The position numbers and the translations under genes are program-made. From contig JAAPAO010000075.1 in NCBI GenBank assembly GCA_013115145.1, positions 1-64,000 of the forward strand: a stretch of 64,000 nucleotides of DNA. The letters are read 5' to 3'. This document shows, one piece after another, positions 24,401-35,598 of this stretch (position 1 is the stretch's first letter; every line of letters begins with the position of its first letter). Under the pieces are notes generated by a model. It made no database searches, was not told the DNA's origin, and saw only the letters and a list, made by a program, of their open reading frames with translations. This DNA comes from Perkinsus chesapeaki. Its lineage: Eukaryota > Perkinsozoa > Perkinsida > Perkinsidae.

Positions 24401-25824
24401 TCTCGCTGGAACTGTAGTCGGACCATCAACTGTGCTGCCCAAGCTCTCAGTGAACCCTGCACGGCCCGGCGCACCCGAGCCGCCTTCACTCCACCATACG
24501 CCCTTCTAGCATCACGCGCCCTCCTCCATCGCACAAACGCCAATCGCCTACCACGAACAACAGTCATCTGGCGAATCTTGTCGACAACAGGATCCAGCGC
24601 CGAGTAGAACTCTCGGAGCCCGGACCGCCAAGTGTGGTAGCGAGCCCAAATTTTCCAAGCATGCTTCATTATCGAGTGCTCCACTTCCACAGCCCGAATA
24701 AGCTCGTCTCTGGAGCTTTGGAGGAATCTGCGAAGAGCCCTCACCCCGCGACGCATTCGGAACACCCTCCTGAGACCCTCGAGCTTCTTCCGATCCTCGA
24801 CCGCGCGCCGCCACTTTACTAAAAGTCGCCTTGTTCGGTTCACCAGCATCACAGCGATCCTCGCTTCTCCTTGCAGACGGAACTCCATCTCTCTCTGCCA
24901 CCCTCGAAAGCCCTTCGCTGTTCTATTTCGCACTACAGCCTCACACAGTCTCTCAACAGCGGGTCGAAGCTCGTCCGCTCGAATCCTGGCTTCCCGCCGA
25001 TGGCAAGTGTAGCTCTTCCAGAAGACGATCACCTTCCTTGTGGTTTTTGATACCATCTTTTCCTCCAACTTGCCAAGTTTAGAGTATAACACTGCGGTCC
25101 GGAATCTCCTGAGCGCCCAGAATTTCCGAACCTCTGTCAACCCTTCCCTGTTCTTCCGACTGGCCACAGCCCCCTCTCGCCATCTGCGAAGTGCTCGGCG
25201 ACTAACACATCTAATAGAGAGCGTGAAAAGCTTTCCCGCGTCAAACTTCCGTCTGAGCGGCGACCGAGATGCCAGTGACTGCCCTTCCATCCCGCCATGC
25301 ATCATCAGCGCGCTTCCCCCCTGCAGGCCTACTGTCATCGCCTCGACCTCGTCCAGAGAGTCAGGGCTGCTGCCACACGGAGTGACAGCCCTAGTGGGAG
25401 GCGTCGGAGTCACAGGAGCGACTGCCTGAGCCACCGCCATTTCCTCATCATACCATGGCTTAGGCTCGTGGACGATGCTATCCATTACCGAAACCGAGGC
25501 TGCATCGATACCAAAGTGAGGGGCAGTAGAGAGAGGTGGCGACCGAATGACAGTCGCCGGCTGCTTGCGACGAGTGAACTCGAAAGGCTTTCGATTTTTT
25601 CTCAGTGCGCGAGTGGCCTCTCTGTGATTGGCCAGCAGCGCCCTATATGTGGCCATGGCTACCTTATCGACTTTGCCCAAGCCCCTCTGAGCTAGTACCT
25701 CGTGAAATGCATTCAGGAGCTGTTGTAAGTCACTCCGATTTTCCGATCCAACCCGAACAAGGGTTTCTTCTAGGACGATTTTGGATAAGTTGTTACTGCT
25801 GCTATCTGATAGGGAAGCCGTCAT
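21472..25824 (-). CDS. Sfi1-like centrin-binding repeat protein, multi-exon
   Basis: A long basic helical protein of the Sfi1 type, which scaffolds centrin at centrosomes and basal bodies. Exon 1 is 25824-22994 (about 944 residues). It is joined by a GT-AG intron, consistent in phase, to exon 2, which starts at 22815 (FRHSLALRIRCDQYI). Dozens of Trp-centred repeats are visible: FRGWQREMEF, LVKWRRAVED, AWKIWARYHTW, FVRWRRARDA, SWQRWKYHYS, VFGRWFRESA, AFHGWWRYRA, FFMAWRARAER. The first 250 residues are non-repetitive. The tail is split into several small exons ending FHAWRVKVSEDRINK and a TAA at 21472-21474; limits after about 22000 are approximate. The family call rests on the repeat pattern. 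Confidence 0.78.
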
Positions 25825-26740
25825 GACTCGGACATGCTAGAATAACAAATAACCTCTCAAAGAGCAGAATGACCGCCTAATAGAGCCACAGAGGCTCCCA
25901 GGGGATCCACGACTAGCAAGTTCGTACGTGTTACATTTCCGCACTAAAGGATGTAAATTAACACCTAACGAATCTATTTTGCGCGCTAATTTAATAGGTC
26001 CCACCAGCCCTTGCGAGCTGTTGATGTCTGCTCCGGGCCGTGATACATGATCAGCTTTGGAATACTGGGAATCGACTTGGAGAACGGTAAACCCATTAAT
26101 CTTCTTAAGTCTCTACTGACGTCTGTGAAAAGTGAGATCCACCTAATTGTTCTCTTTATCCCCGCTATGACTATGGGCAGCTTCCTTCTAAAGCATTTGA
26201 GCATAACTTCTGCTAGCCAGTTAGAATTTGATGCTCAAGATGGGAGTTTACCCGGCGCGCACACACTGATCAAGTTGTGCGTGGAGGGCTCACCAGCACA
26301 ATTAAGTGCTGTCGCTCACTTTCGACCACCAAAGCGTGCCGCCTTCAATTCAACAACACCGGGGCTTGCTCCCTCGAATTTCCTCCACGCCCCCTAAAAA
26401 TTGCTCACGGGTCGTTCAATAAACTGGTTTCGGAATTCGAAACTCAGAATCGGTTCTGGAACTGGTTCTGGAATCGCCGTGAAATTTGTAACAAACCAAA
26501 GTCCCAAGGGGTTAAGATGATTGGGGGGTGATTTCAGCCGTGGCTTTTTACTACGTCACTCATAGCTATATAGATAATTTATAGAAAACTTACGTTCCCC
26601 TTAGAAATATGTATTTCCCCATATAGCTTTTATCTGTCACAGATATGCCGCATATCATATGCGTGTTATAGACAGACAAAAGATAAGGGACCACTATGCG
26701 TAAGGTGACGCAGTAGGATTATAATAACTACTAACAGGTG
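25825..26740. other. Intergenic, includes one half of a dispersed repeat
   Basis: Open frames at 26047-26397 show no recognisable protein. About 26397-26450 resembles, on the opposite strand, about 62180-62240: both carry the core TCGTTCA(A/T)TAAACTGGTTT followed by a CGAAAC motif. Short imperfect hairpins occur around 26640-26680. Confidence 0.4.
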
Positions 26741-29640
26741 GTTCACGGCGCCTTGTCTTAGACAAGTTGTCTATGATGAAGACGATGATCTGCGAGGTCA
26801 TCGTGAGTCCGAGTCGGACTCAGCAGACTTGAGGAAGAGGTACTACTAGTAGACGTAACACTCGTGGTCATTCCAGAACTGCTGCTTGTAGATATTCTTG
26901 AAACGTGAAACGGCTGACTCAGCTTCGCTCCCTTCTTCGACCTCTTGAAGAGGTCCTCTTCTGAGCAAGATCTCAAAGCGAAATGCACTAGACAGTGATG
27001 CTGTTAAAGCCCGCAGAGCAGAAGATGTTCTGTTCTTCTGACTACTGAGGCCTGCTTGTCAAGTTACTCAAACTTTGAGGCTCAAAGATAACCTCGAAGT
27101 AATCATCTTGACTTTCTAAAGTTCTCTGCTTGGGGAATTCCTCCTGTAACCTAGGTCCTCAAAGGGTTATTAAATTTCCTTTTAATCTTAGGGCCTCGAC
27201 TCTCGGATCAGGTCGTGTTATCCCCATCAAAAGCATGTAATAATCTCCACAATCGGATCTCGAGCGGCGCTTATAGCGGCCTGTGCTTCAGCAAGACGTC
27301 GACAGTCCTCAACATCTTTTTCTGTATCCATCTCAGCAAAAGTTTCTTTGTTCGGACGGTATTCGAAAGGGTACCCTTCCTGAGCCAGTAAAAAGATTCC
27401 AATTCTTAGGAAAGATCGTGAAGAACCTCTTCTTAAGTGTTGAAGAAAGGCTGTCCGCTGAAGATCTACCGTACCTTCTTCTGGACGTAGTCCTGAAGCG
27501 TCCAAAAATAGATATGACTCGATAGTTACTATCGGATAGTATCGAGTCGCTACTTTTCTTTTGACTAATGGCAGGAACCTCTATTATCAGGTCATCATAA
27601 GAACGGTTCTTAGAGCGCCTAAGACCTTATTTAGATGGCAGGTTAGACCTGAAGATCTTTCCACAGAGACATCTGGATACTTGCTTGCGGTAGATCCATC
27701 ACGTAACCTTCACATAGATTCTATGTCATAGAATGCCTTCGTTCCTTCAATTCTGTCTACGCGACCCTTCCTCTGCAGATCTATAAAAGCGGGACTGTGC
27801 CAGCGAACAGGCCATCACGATCTTCCTCGGGTAACCAGAACTCAACCATAGAAAAGCCGAAGTCATGCACTACGGCTAGCTTACTAAGCTAAGCTCAGGG
27901 AACGTCAAACATGTCTCAGAAATACTTGTACTTATAAGCACATTTCTTTTATCTGATAAAATTTATCACTGTCCAAGTGACTCAACGCCCTCTGGCAGAA
28001 GGCCTCTGTCTTGCTTCCTCAGTCATATTTCCGTGAATCTGACCCAATTCCAAACTTTCATCGTCAGCGTCCTCTTTTTGTGGTGACTACAATGTAGTCT
28101 CTCTAGTAACTTTTTACCTCCGGGTCCCGGAGTCCGGGCATTACAGGAGAGAATACAAGCTAGACTTAGTCTAGTAGACTGTTACCGACCGCCAAGAGGC
28201 GCGCTCTTGACGGAGGTACCAAGCTTACTAGCATAGCCACGGAATATGCTGGCTACGATAGTTTGTAGGTGAAGTCCATAGCCCATACAATTTCCACAAT
28301 CCAGTCCCGGTCGCCTTCATGTTATCGTATTCCGAGTCCACAAAGTCGTCAGACACGTCATTTTGCTGGCTATATTCAATGCCTGGAATACTTTCCGGAA
28401 CCGAGGTATTACCTCGGAGGTAAGAATATACGAACCTGGTATATAGACTATATAATATAGTCTTCAATGTAGACTCTACAATGTAGAGTCTACATCGTAT
28501 AGTGTTATATCGATATCGTGCCCATGATATCGACCGTGATATTATCGTTCATCATTCCAATGGGACTCTCTGAGAGTCCCGAGTCGGAGAGTCACTCTCC
28601 ACCATCGCATTTGGCGAGATCGTAGACATATCCTGCGAAGACTTGAAAGCTCGAACCTTGAGCCTCAAAGTTGAGACTGCTAGACTATTAGTCTTGTGGC
28701 CTCACTTCTCTTAGATAAGTTCTTTCGCGGCTGGAGACATTACGGCGAGAGTCTGATATATATGCCCTAATATAATATTCAAGTTGAATAACGTTCCCCT
28801 CCTAAGACATCGACATACCCTCGGAGGGTGTATAACGATTGGTACACATGAGTCATGTGACATGACTTACATACATACGTATACAGTGTACGGTACACTC
28901 GAGAATCGTACACAGATTCTTGAGTCTCAAACAGTTTGAGTCAAACTAGTTACTAGTTTAAGGCACCTTAACTCGTGCTTACCGTGATGGTTTTGGAGAA
29001 GCGAGAGTACGAGCATTACAGCCTGTAATTTTCAGGGACAGTAGTTGTTAGTTACACTGTGAAACTGTGTATTTGTCACAATAATTTGCACAAATAATTT
29101 GTGTAGTCTAACTCGCTCCGCTAGTTACAAGGCAGACGAAAGCTTCGTCACGAAGCCTACTGTGTCAATAATTCGCATCGGCATGCCCGATAACAAGCTG
29201 GAAGCAGCTCTGAGAGCTGACCCAGCTTAGCTGAGCTCTCATAAGACTTCCACTGGGGACACTTCGAGCTGCTCGAATCGAGCTTGGTATAATACCATGT
29301 TTCGACTTACAATAATTGTAAGTCGAAACGAATCGTTTCGCCTTACACTACTTTCATTGAATGACATCGCAGCGATGTCATACGATATGATTCATACCAA
29401 CACTGCTACGTTCGGAGTCGTATGCGAGACTCGCATTGCGAGTTGCGTATCAGTGACACGTGGTACGGCATCACGATAAGCCTCGAATGATTGGACTTGC
29501 AGCTTGAACTGGGCTGCCCAGTCATATTCTCTTAATTGGACCAATATAGGATAATTGTGATATGCCCAGTGATACGTTACAGAACTCGACACGACACTTT
29601 CAAAAGAGTCGGAAGGCTTATCATAGGTGGAGCAGGGGAG
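26741..29640. repeat. Dense zone of chained one-nucleotide-centre palindromes
   Basis: Perfect palindromes recur along 2.9 kb, mostly every 50-200 bp. Examples: 26752-26772 (CTTGTCT-T-AGACAA-G-TTGTCT), 26939-26960 (GACCTCTT-G-AAGAGGTC sharing its right arm with AAGAGG-T-CCTCTT), 27516-27548, 28160-28180 (CTAGACT-T-AGTCTA-G-TAGACT), 28401-28417 (8 bp), 28445-28463 (9 bp), 28467-28495 (13 bp), 28562-28580 (9 bp), 28846-28867, 28943-28959 (8 bp), 29285-29297, 29299-29329 (15 bp), 29324-29340 (8 bp) and 29361-29381 (10 bp). Several are three-arm zigzags in which the middle arm pairs with both neighbours. Possible minus-strand exons are interspersed (27227-27379, about 28260-28370, about 29470-29600). 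Confidence 0.85.
27227..27379 (-). CDS. Probable terminal exon of an unrecognised gene
   Basis: After the acceptor ctggctcag the frame reads EGYPFEYRPNKETFAEM, then EKDVEDCRRLAEAQAAISAA and ends EIITCF with TGA at 27227. The composition is clearly protein-like and helical. Upstream exons would lie within the palindrome-rich zone at 27.5-29.6 kb; candidates are NDVSDDFVDSEYDNMKATG (about 28300-28360) and SVTYHWAYHNYPILVQLREY (about 29520-29590). Function unknown. Confidence 0.4.
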   Translation of the reverse strand, partial: EGYPFEYRPNKETFAEMDTEKDVEDCRRLAEAQAAISAARDPIVEIITCF

Positions 29641-29986
29641 CTACTACCTCGAAGGAGAAAAAATCTATGCCACTAGTATGTCCGTTGGAGAAGGGCAACA
29701 AAGAAGACTTCACTTGCAAGTAAGGGAGAACACAACTTCCAAAGGACATCACGCATATAGGAATATCTTATATCATATACATAGTATCATATGACAAGCC
29801 ATCACTCGTATTCCAAATATGTGTGAGGAAGTTCCTCGCGATAAAAAGTGCTATTCCCTTCTTGTCCAGCGGCTTTGACGGCCTGCTATTAACTGAATGA
29901 GCTACGACTGCTCAAACCACGATCTCTATGACAGTAAGAGTTGAGGAGCTGAAACAACAGCAGGGCAACTCGATAGTCAGGCGGGA

Positions 29987-31036
29987 CTACTGAGCATTGC
30001 ACTTCCGCGAAAGGGGGAAATACTGAGACCCACACTCAGAAAGATGGGCTTCAATCCATGTCTGATATCCATAGAAACATCTAACCCATTCGAAATAGTT
30101 GAGACCAATGTGGGTCTCGTGAGCAGGGAAAAAGTGGTCAAACCTGTAAGATGGGAGGATGCCGCCTCTGATCTCATCGAAGGCCTTCGTCATTGTGTTA
30201 TAAGCATACAAGATTCCTCCATTCGGGTCATCAGGACAGGCGCTGAACTTAGCACACATCGACACGACGGAGCAGTCCTCGGGAAGCGTGCAGTCCCCTT
30301 CACCCAGAAAAGTGATTTTGGCCTTATAGTTGCAGTAGTAGTCGTTGTTACAGTTTGGGCAAGTTTCATTGAGGAAGATCTTGAACTTATCGTATAAACC
30401 AGCAGCGCTGTTGCTGAAAGTAGTCACGGTTACATGGTCAGATCTGGCCATGATCGTGTCAACCAGCCTTCTGTTGCTATTTACTGTGCGAAGGGATGCG
30501 CCAACTTTCACGTCATAACCATGAAGAGTCTTCTTCATCTCATCGGTCTTGTCGAATATCTCCATCCATGCCTGGAGAGGGAGGTCGACATTGAAACTGA
30601 TGGCGACTGGACCCAAGCTAGGATGAGTATAATGTAGATTGAACTCCTCGAATAATCTTACGAAGTCCAAAGCCCAAACAGTATCATTATACCCGGGAGC
30701 ACCTCCAGCATAAAAGAGGTAGATGGTAGCTGTGTTGCCACTGACCTCGCGGAACTGACTTAGGAAATCGGCAAGTCTTTCGGGGGAAAGGAGATGTCCT
30801 TCATTAGATGCATCAGCTATGTTGAGATAGACATCACCACAGTTGTACTCCTTCGCCTGTGGAGTCTTGAAAAAGTCTATAAAGGAGGTATCATTGTCAG
30901 TCCAATAAGCTTGCCTCCAGGAGTAAGTCGCCATACACTTAGTCGATCTTTCGGACATCACACGGGGACCACGGAAGGGAGTAGCCTCGATGAGATTGGT
31001 AGAGAGTGCGATCAAGTAAGCTAGGACGAGGAGCAT
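29987..31036 (-). CDS. Secreted lineage-specific protein, copy A
   Basis: 349 residues from ATG 31036 (MLLVLAYLIALSTNLIEA, a signal peptide). No domain is recognised with certainty. Alternating beta and alpha stretches (DVYLNIADAS, TATIYLFYAGG, GPVAISFNVD, DHVTVTTFS, AKITFLGEGD) suggest a TIM-barrel-like fold. Cysteines recur in C-P-N-C-N-N-D-Y-Y-C, GDCTLPEDC and SMCAKFSAC, and fit disulfides in an exported protein. Copy B (33.5 kb) differs by roughly 20 scattered residues, and copy D (47.7 kb) shares its N-terminal half. The upstream flanks of A and B are also alike, so the copies arose by segmental duplication. Intronless. Confidence 0.75.
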   Translation of the reverse strand: MLLVLAYLIALSTNLIEATPFRGPRVMSERSTKCMATYSWRQAYWTDNDTSFIDFFKTPQAKEYNCGDVYLNIADASNEGHLLSPERLADFLSQFREVSGNTATIYLFYAGGAPGYNDTVWALDFVRLFEEFNLHYTHPSLGPVAISFNVDLPLQAWMEIFDKTDEMKKTLHGYDVKVGASLRTVNSNRRLVDTIMARSDHVTVTTFSNSAAGLYDKFKIFLNETCPNCNNDYYCNYKAKITFLGEGDCTLPEDCSVVSMCAKFSACPDDPNGGILYAYNTMTKAFDEIRGGILPSYRFDHFFPAHETHIGLNYFEWVRCFYGYQTWIEAHLSECGSQYFPLSRKCNAQ

Positions 31037-33497
31037 ACTTGCTGAACTTATCAATCCTGAAAAGGCATGCCTGTCTCTATGTGGAAGACCCCAAGGTGGC
31101 GAGAAAGTTCATTGTTCCTCGGCAAGAGTTTGATCCTGCGTGCTGGCAGATACAGCGAATTCTCCACGGAGATTCAACGGAGACGAACTCCCCTATGAAA
31201 GAAATACAGAGCACAATAAGAATAATGTTGTTCCAGCAACAGATTCAGACATAGCTCTCGTGATTAGAAGGGGCATACGAGACATATTAGGCTGGGTCGA
31301 AGTTCGACCGTCGAACTGGCTCCTAATTTAACGATGGCGCGCAATAGACAGTTGGGTGGCGGTAAACTCCCGCGAGGGCCTCACCCAGCTATCGGCTTGC
31401 CAAGGAAAATAGAGATTATCCATAATGGACACTGCACGAAGCTGGAAGATTCTAACATGTGACTCGATCAACGTTCCAATACCAGCAACTATAGACCATC
31501 ATTATTGTATTACTGAGTGGCCTGCGTCTCATATGTGCCATGTGGAGCGCTGCTCCGCACAGTCGATGTGTAGTCCGCTGCTTGACCCATTCGCGACGGA
31601 GTAGAATATCTAGCGGAAAGCGACGGCCTCCGACTTGCACACTGGCTGATTATCACGCGTATGAATTTAGCCTACCTTCCGCGTAAAGCTCGATCAGCAA
31701 TGTCAGTTGCACACGGGCGAGTGCTATGGTGACGCGTTTGTGCCACAAACGCGTCACCATAGCACTCGCCCACAAACTTTGTGGGCTCCGTGAAAACTGT
31801 TACCTTCAACAGAACAGTTATTACGATGTTAACGAAGATCATTCGTCGGACTCTACGTGAAGAAGTCGATTGGTATGATCTCAATGAAAATTGACTTGGA
31901 TATTTTGCAGTGGATTACAGGGAAAGGCGAGAGAAACGAGTGCATGCAATCGCGATTGGTGACCCGCCGAGCTTCAGCGGTGCGCTGATGAAGAAGTAGA
32001 CAATATCATAAGCATCCCTTGCAGTTACAGTGTAATTATCACACACGATTAAAATGTTCGTGACACTCGAAAGTCAAGTGGGAGATGAGAAGAACAGTAT
32101 TTCGATATTAAATACTATTTAATGAGTAGCATTGAAATAATCCTAACAACGATGAATGGCGTAGTACCCATAAGTCAAGTATACGATTCGTATAATACGA
32201 ATAATTAATGAGCAGCTTATAGACAATGTATGCAACCTGAAGCCGCCGTCACCGGAGCTCTCTTCTGATATAGTCGGCCTATCTCTTGTGAATCGCTACA
32301 CGATACAGCAGAAGGTTTGTGTCAACAGAGCTTGGTTGAAAACTGTGAACTGCAATCTACGGACGGTCGAACCGCACTGTTTAATCCGGTAATCTACAGT
32401 CACCGATAGTCCATTTTCATATTACATGTTGCAATGCAACAGAAAAACCCTTCGATCCTTGACAAAAACCTGCCAGTGCGTGGACGCAAACAATGACCTT
32501 GCTTCTCGGAAAAGCAGATGACCAGCTCATCATGACCTCTAACCAAGTGGGCATGCCCGCCATAATAATGTCAAAGAGTAAGTTAGTTGTCTCGTGGAGC
32601 TCTCATGCTGAGCTCTGGATACCCTTTTCTTGGCCTATAGGAACCCTATTGAAATGTTGAAGACCTTCTTGGGTTTAATAATGCCATAGTGACAATTTGT
32701 CACTGACAAACGGTTGTCCGTCAAGTCACGACAACCTTTGGATATTAATAAGCTCACATCTTTTTCTTGGAAATTCCCAGATAATCCTCAGTAGATTATC
32801 ACACTGGTCCCGTATATGTCGCCGCTCAAATCAACAGCGTTCAGCGAAATGAGTTACTGCCAGCATCAAGGTTCTCCGCCAGGGGAAAGCGGGATTCACA
32901 ACTGCACTAAGTTAGTGCCACTAACGTACAAGACTTGTGCGCGGTACATTGTCACTGGCATCTGCCAGCGGCGTCCGCAGAAAGTAATCAAGAATCAGCA
33001 TGCTTGATGAAGCTCGACATCGCGGCCGTGTCGCATTGCTCTCCATAATCGCACCGTCTCATCCTGGGACTCCCAGGGCTTCTCGTGAAATCCCTATGCA
33101 CGCTTGTGACGAGGTGATCTGTCAAGAAGCTGTCACCTATGGATGGAGAGTGGGGACTCGTCTCTGGTGAGTATACGAATCGCTAGGATTGCAAATGCTA
33201 ACTACCCGGAGAGTTCTTCAGCGAATTCATCGCACTTGCATGATACAGAACTCAATATAACGCAGTCAGAGAATTCGAGAAGGTCTTATCACCCATCGTT
33301 GTTTCAGCGGACTACCGCCCAGTTGGTAGAAAACTGTGTCTCGGTGACACTACCTATTCATCGCAGCGAGGCGGAGCGCATAGGAGAAGAAGTGCTACGG
33401 AACGTAGACTTTTGAAATAAGATTAGTCTAGTAAGAATAACAGTACGGCTTTAGCAAACAGCGAATGTGAATCGAAATGATTCAATCATTGCACATA
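31037..33497. repeat. Intergenic, contains a 57-bp near-perfect dyad and further palindromes
   Basis: 31715-31771 is a perfect palindrome with 28-bp arms around a single C (31743). Its right end is reused in GCCCACAAA-C-TTTGTGGGC (31768-31786). Smaller ones: ATTCGTAT-A-ATACGAAT near 32184-32200, GTTGCA-A-TGCAAC near 32429-32441, AGTGACAA-T-TTGTCACT near 32688-32704, and CTGGGA-C-TCCCAG near 33064-33076. No gene is supported; the open frame at 33143-33415 (+) is unrecognised. Confidence 0.85.
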
Positions 33498-34547
33498 CTA
33501 CTGAGCATTGCACTTCTGCGAAAGAGGGAAGTACTGTGACCCACACTCAGTAAGATTGGCTTCAATCCATGTCTGATATCCATAGAAACATCTAACCCAT
33601 TCGAAATAGTTGAGACCAATGTGGGTCTCGTGAGCAGGGAAAAAGTGGTCAAACCTGTCAGATGGGAGGATGCCGCCTCTAATCGCATCGAAGGCCTTCT
33701 TCATTGTGCTATAAGCATATAAGATTCCTCCATTCGGGTCATCAGGACAGGCGCTGAACTTAGCACACATCGACGCGACGGAGCAGTCCTCGGGAAGCGT
33801 GCAGTCACCTTCACCCAGAAAAGTGATTTTGGCCTTATAGTTGCAGTAGTAGTCGTTGTTACAGTTTGGGCAAGTTTCATTGAGGAAGATCTTGAACTTA
33901 TCGTATAAACCAGCAGCGCTGTTGCTGAAAGTAGTCACGGTTACATGGTCAGATCTGGCCATGATCGTGTCAACCAGCCTTCTGTTGGTATTTACTGTGC
34001 TAAGGGACGCGTCAACTTTCACGTCATAACAGTGAAGAGTCTTCTTCATCTCATCGGTCTTGTCGAATATCTCCATCCATGCCTGGAGAGGGAGGTCAAC
34101 ATTGAAACTGATGCCGACTGGACCCAAGCTAGGATGAGTATAATTAAGAGTGAACTCCTCGAATAATCTTACGAAGTCCAAAGCCCAAACAGTATCATTA
34201 TACCCGGAAGCACCTCCAGCATAAAAGAGGTAGATGGTAGCTGTGTTGCCACTGACCTCGCGGAACTGACTCAGGAAATCGGCAAGTCTTTCGGGGGAAA
34301 GGAGATGTCCTTCATTAGATGCATCAGCTATGTTGAGATAGACATCACCACAGTTGTACTCCTTCGCCTGTGGAGTCTTGAAAAAGTCTATAAAGGAGGT
34401 ATCATTATCAGTCCAATAAGCTTGCCTCCAGGAGTAAGTCGCCATACACTTATTGGATGCTTCGGACATCACACGGGGACCACGGAAGGGACTTGCTTCG
34501 TTGAGATTAAAAGAGATAGCGATCAGGCAGAATAGAACGAGGATCAT
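33498..34547 (-). CDS. Secreted lineage-specific protein, copy B
   Basis: 349 residues from ATG 34547 (MILVLFCLIAISFNLNEA, a signal peptide). An upstream in-frame ATG at 34580 would add 11 residues, but the shorter start aligns with copy A. The body is almost the same as copy A, with clusters of change at KVDASLSTVNTNRR and AYSTMKKAFDAIRGG. All cysteines of copy A are kept. Function unknown; an extracellular or vacuolar role is inferred from the signal peptide and cysteines. Confidence 0.75.
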   Translation of the reverse strand: MILVLFCLIAISFNLNEASPFRGPRVMSEASNKCMATYSWRQAYWTDNDTSFIDFFKTPQAKEYNCGDVYLNIADASNEGHLLSPERLADFLSQFREVSGNTATIYLFYAGGASGYNDTVWALDFVRLFEEFTLNYTHPSLGPVGISFNVDLPLQAWMEIFDKTDEMKKTLHCYDVKVDASLSTVNTNRRLVDTIMARSDHVTVTTFSNSAAGLYDKFKIFLNETCPNCNNDYYCNYKAKITFLGEGDCTLPEDCSVASMCAKFSACPDDPNGGILYAYSTMKKAFDAIRGGILPSDRFDHFFPAHETHIGLNYFEWVRCFYGYQTWIEANLTECGSQYFPLSQKCNAQ

Positions 34548-34580
34548 GCTTGCTAAACTTTGGTAACCCTGAGAATACAT

Positions 34581-35223
34581 GCGAGCTCACTATCGAGTCT
34601 ATTGCTACACAGAGGGAGGCCGATTCTTCGTTCCTCGACAAGGAACTGCCGCTGCGTGCACGCAAACATAGCGATTTCTCCAAGAGGAGATCTCAGTGAG
34701 GACTTTGATAGCGCGCCTTCTCACTCAACTTCAGAGTCTGAAATCCTGAAAGATTTGAAAACCTATTTAGGGTTGAGATTTAGACGTTCTTCCATGACCA
34801 GAGTTTCATGAGCGGGTAATATTAACAAGATCGAGTGAATTGTATGGCATTAAACCTCACCGAACTATCCTGCACGTGTACGCTTCCACAGCAGAGGCGG
34901 GGCATAGTCACCAGAAACGATTCGGAGAGAGACATTGACCGTATAGCGTAATCGTTTTTATAGGTACATGTATAGGTTCTGCCAGAGCCAAACGTGGGCT
35001 TGGGGTCATCTGTACTGCAGCGAGAATGGGTTGCTTGACTCGCACCCTGCGCTTCAACCTGAGCTTGAGACGCAGAACTGCTCTGTTTTTCCGCCCTGTA
35101 CCTATGCTTGTGACGCGCATTTCCATTTTTTGGTGATAGCTATAGTTTTCTTGACTGCGGTATTTCGTTTGCACTTTCCTTTACACTGGCCGATGCTTCA
35201 AAGAAGCTTGGGTAAGCTGAGTT
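34581..35223. other. Flank of copy B, then no clear gene
   Basis: 34581-34720 matches the upstream flank of copy A in a diverged form. An open frame at about 34968-35220 includes a hydrophobic run (FHFLVIAIVFLTAVF) but no recognisable protein. Confidence 0.35.
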
Positions 35224-35598
35224 TTGGGTTTGCACTGCAAGTTTACACCAGAAAGCGAGGCGCTTGCTGCTGCTACTCCTTTAATACTGACCAGACGGAA
35301 CCCAAATCCAAGCCTCTCGGTAGTGTGCACGCGTACAGTGAGTGTGAATCACAAACGGGATTCGCCGGAAGCTTGTGTCCACATCGCTGGTCAGAGGTTG
35401 GCGGCATCTACACTTCACTACTCGTTTCCGGGTTCTCAAGTTACTGCGGCTCGAAGCTCTGGAATACAATCTCTATTGCGCGCCGCCGGCGAAGGCTTGG
35501 CGGCTAAGCGTTACTCTGCACTAAGCATGCAGGATAAGGCCGACCAAGCTGATTACATGACCGTTAAAGTACTGATGGCCGCCGTGCACCGAGCTTGA
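35224..35598 (+). CDS. Possible C-terminal exon, unrecognised
   Basis: An open frame that reads protein-like toward its end: SPEACVHIAGQRLAAS, SSGIQSLLRAAGEGLAAKRY, MQDKADQADYMTVKVLMAAV and a TGA at 35598. No homologue is recognised and its start is not defined. Confidence 0.3.
   Translation: MGLHCKFTPESEALAAATPLILTRRNPNPSLSVVCTRTVSVNHKRDSPEACVHIAGQRLAASTLHYSFPGSQVTAARSSGIQSLLRAAGEGLAAKRYSALSMQDKADQADYMTVKVLMAAVHRA

Noticed and set aside
22104-25429. Several plus-strand open frames across the Sfi1-like region
   Set aside because: Antisense to the Trp-repeat protein; they lack splice or homology support.
26047-26397. 116-residue plus-strand open frame
   Set aside because: No recognisable domain and no supporting neighbours; left as unsupported.
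26741-29640. CRISPR array
   Set aside because: The palindromes differ from one another in sequence and length and have no constant repeat or spacer length; the host is eukaryotic.
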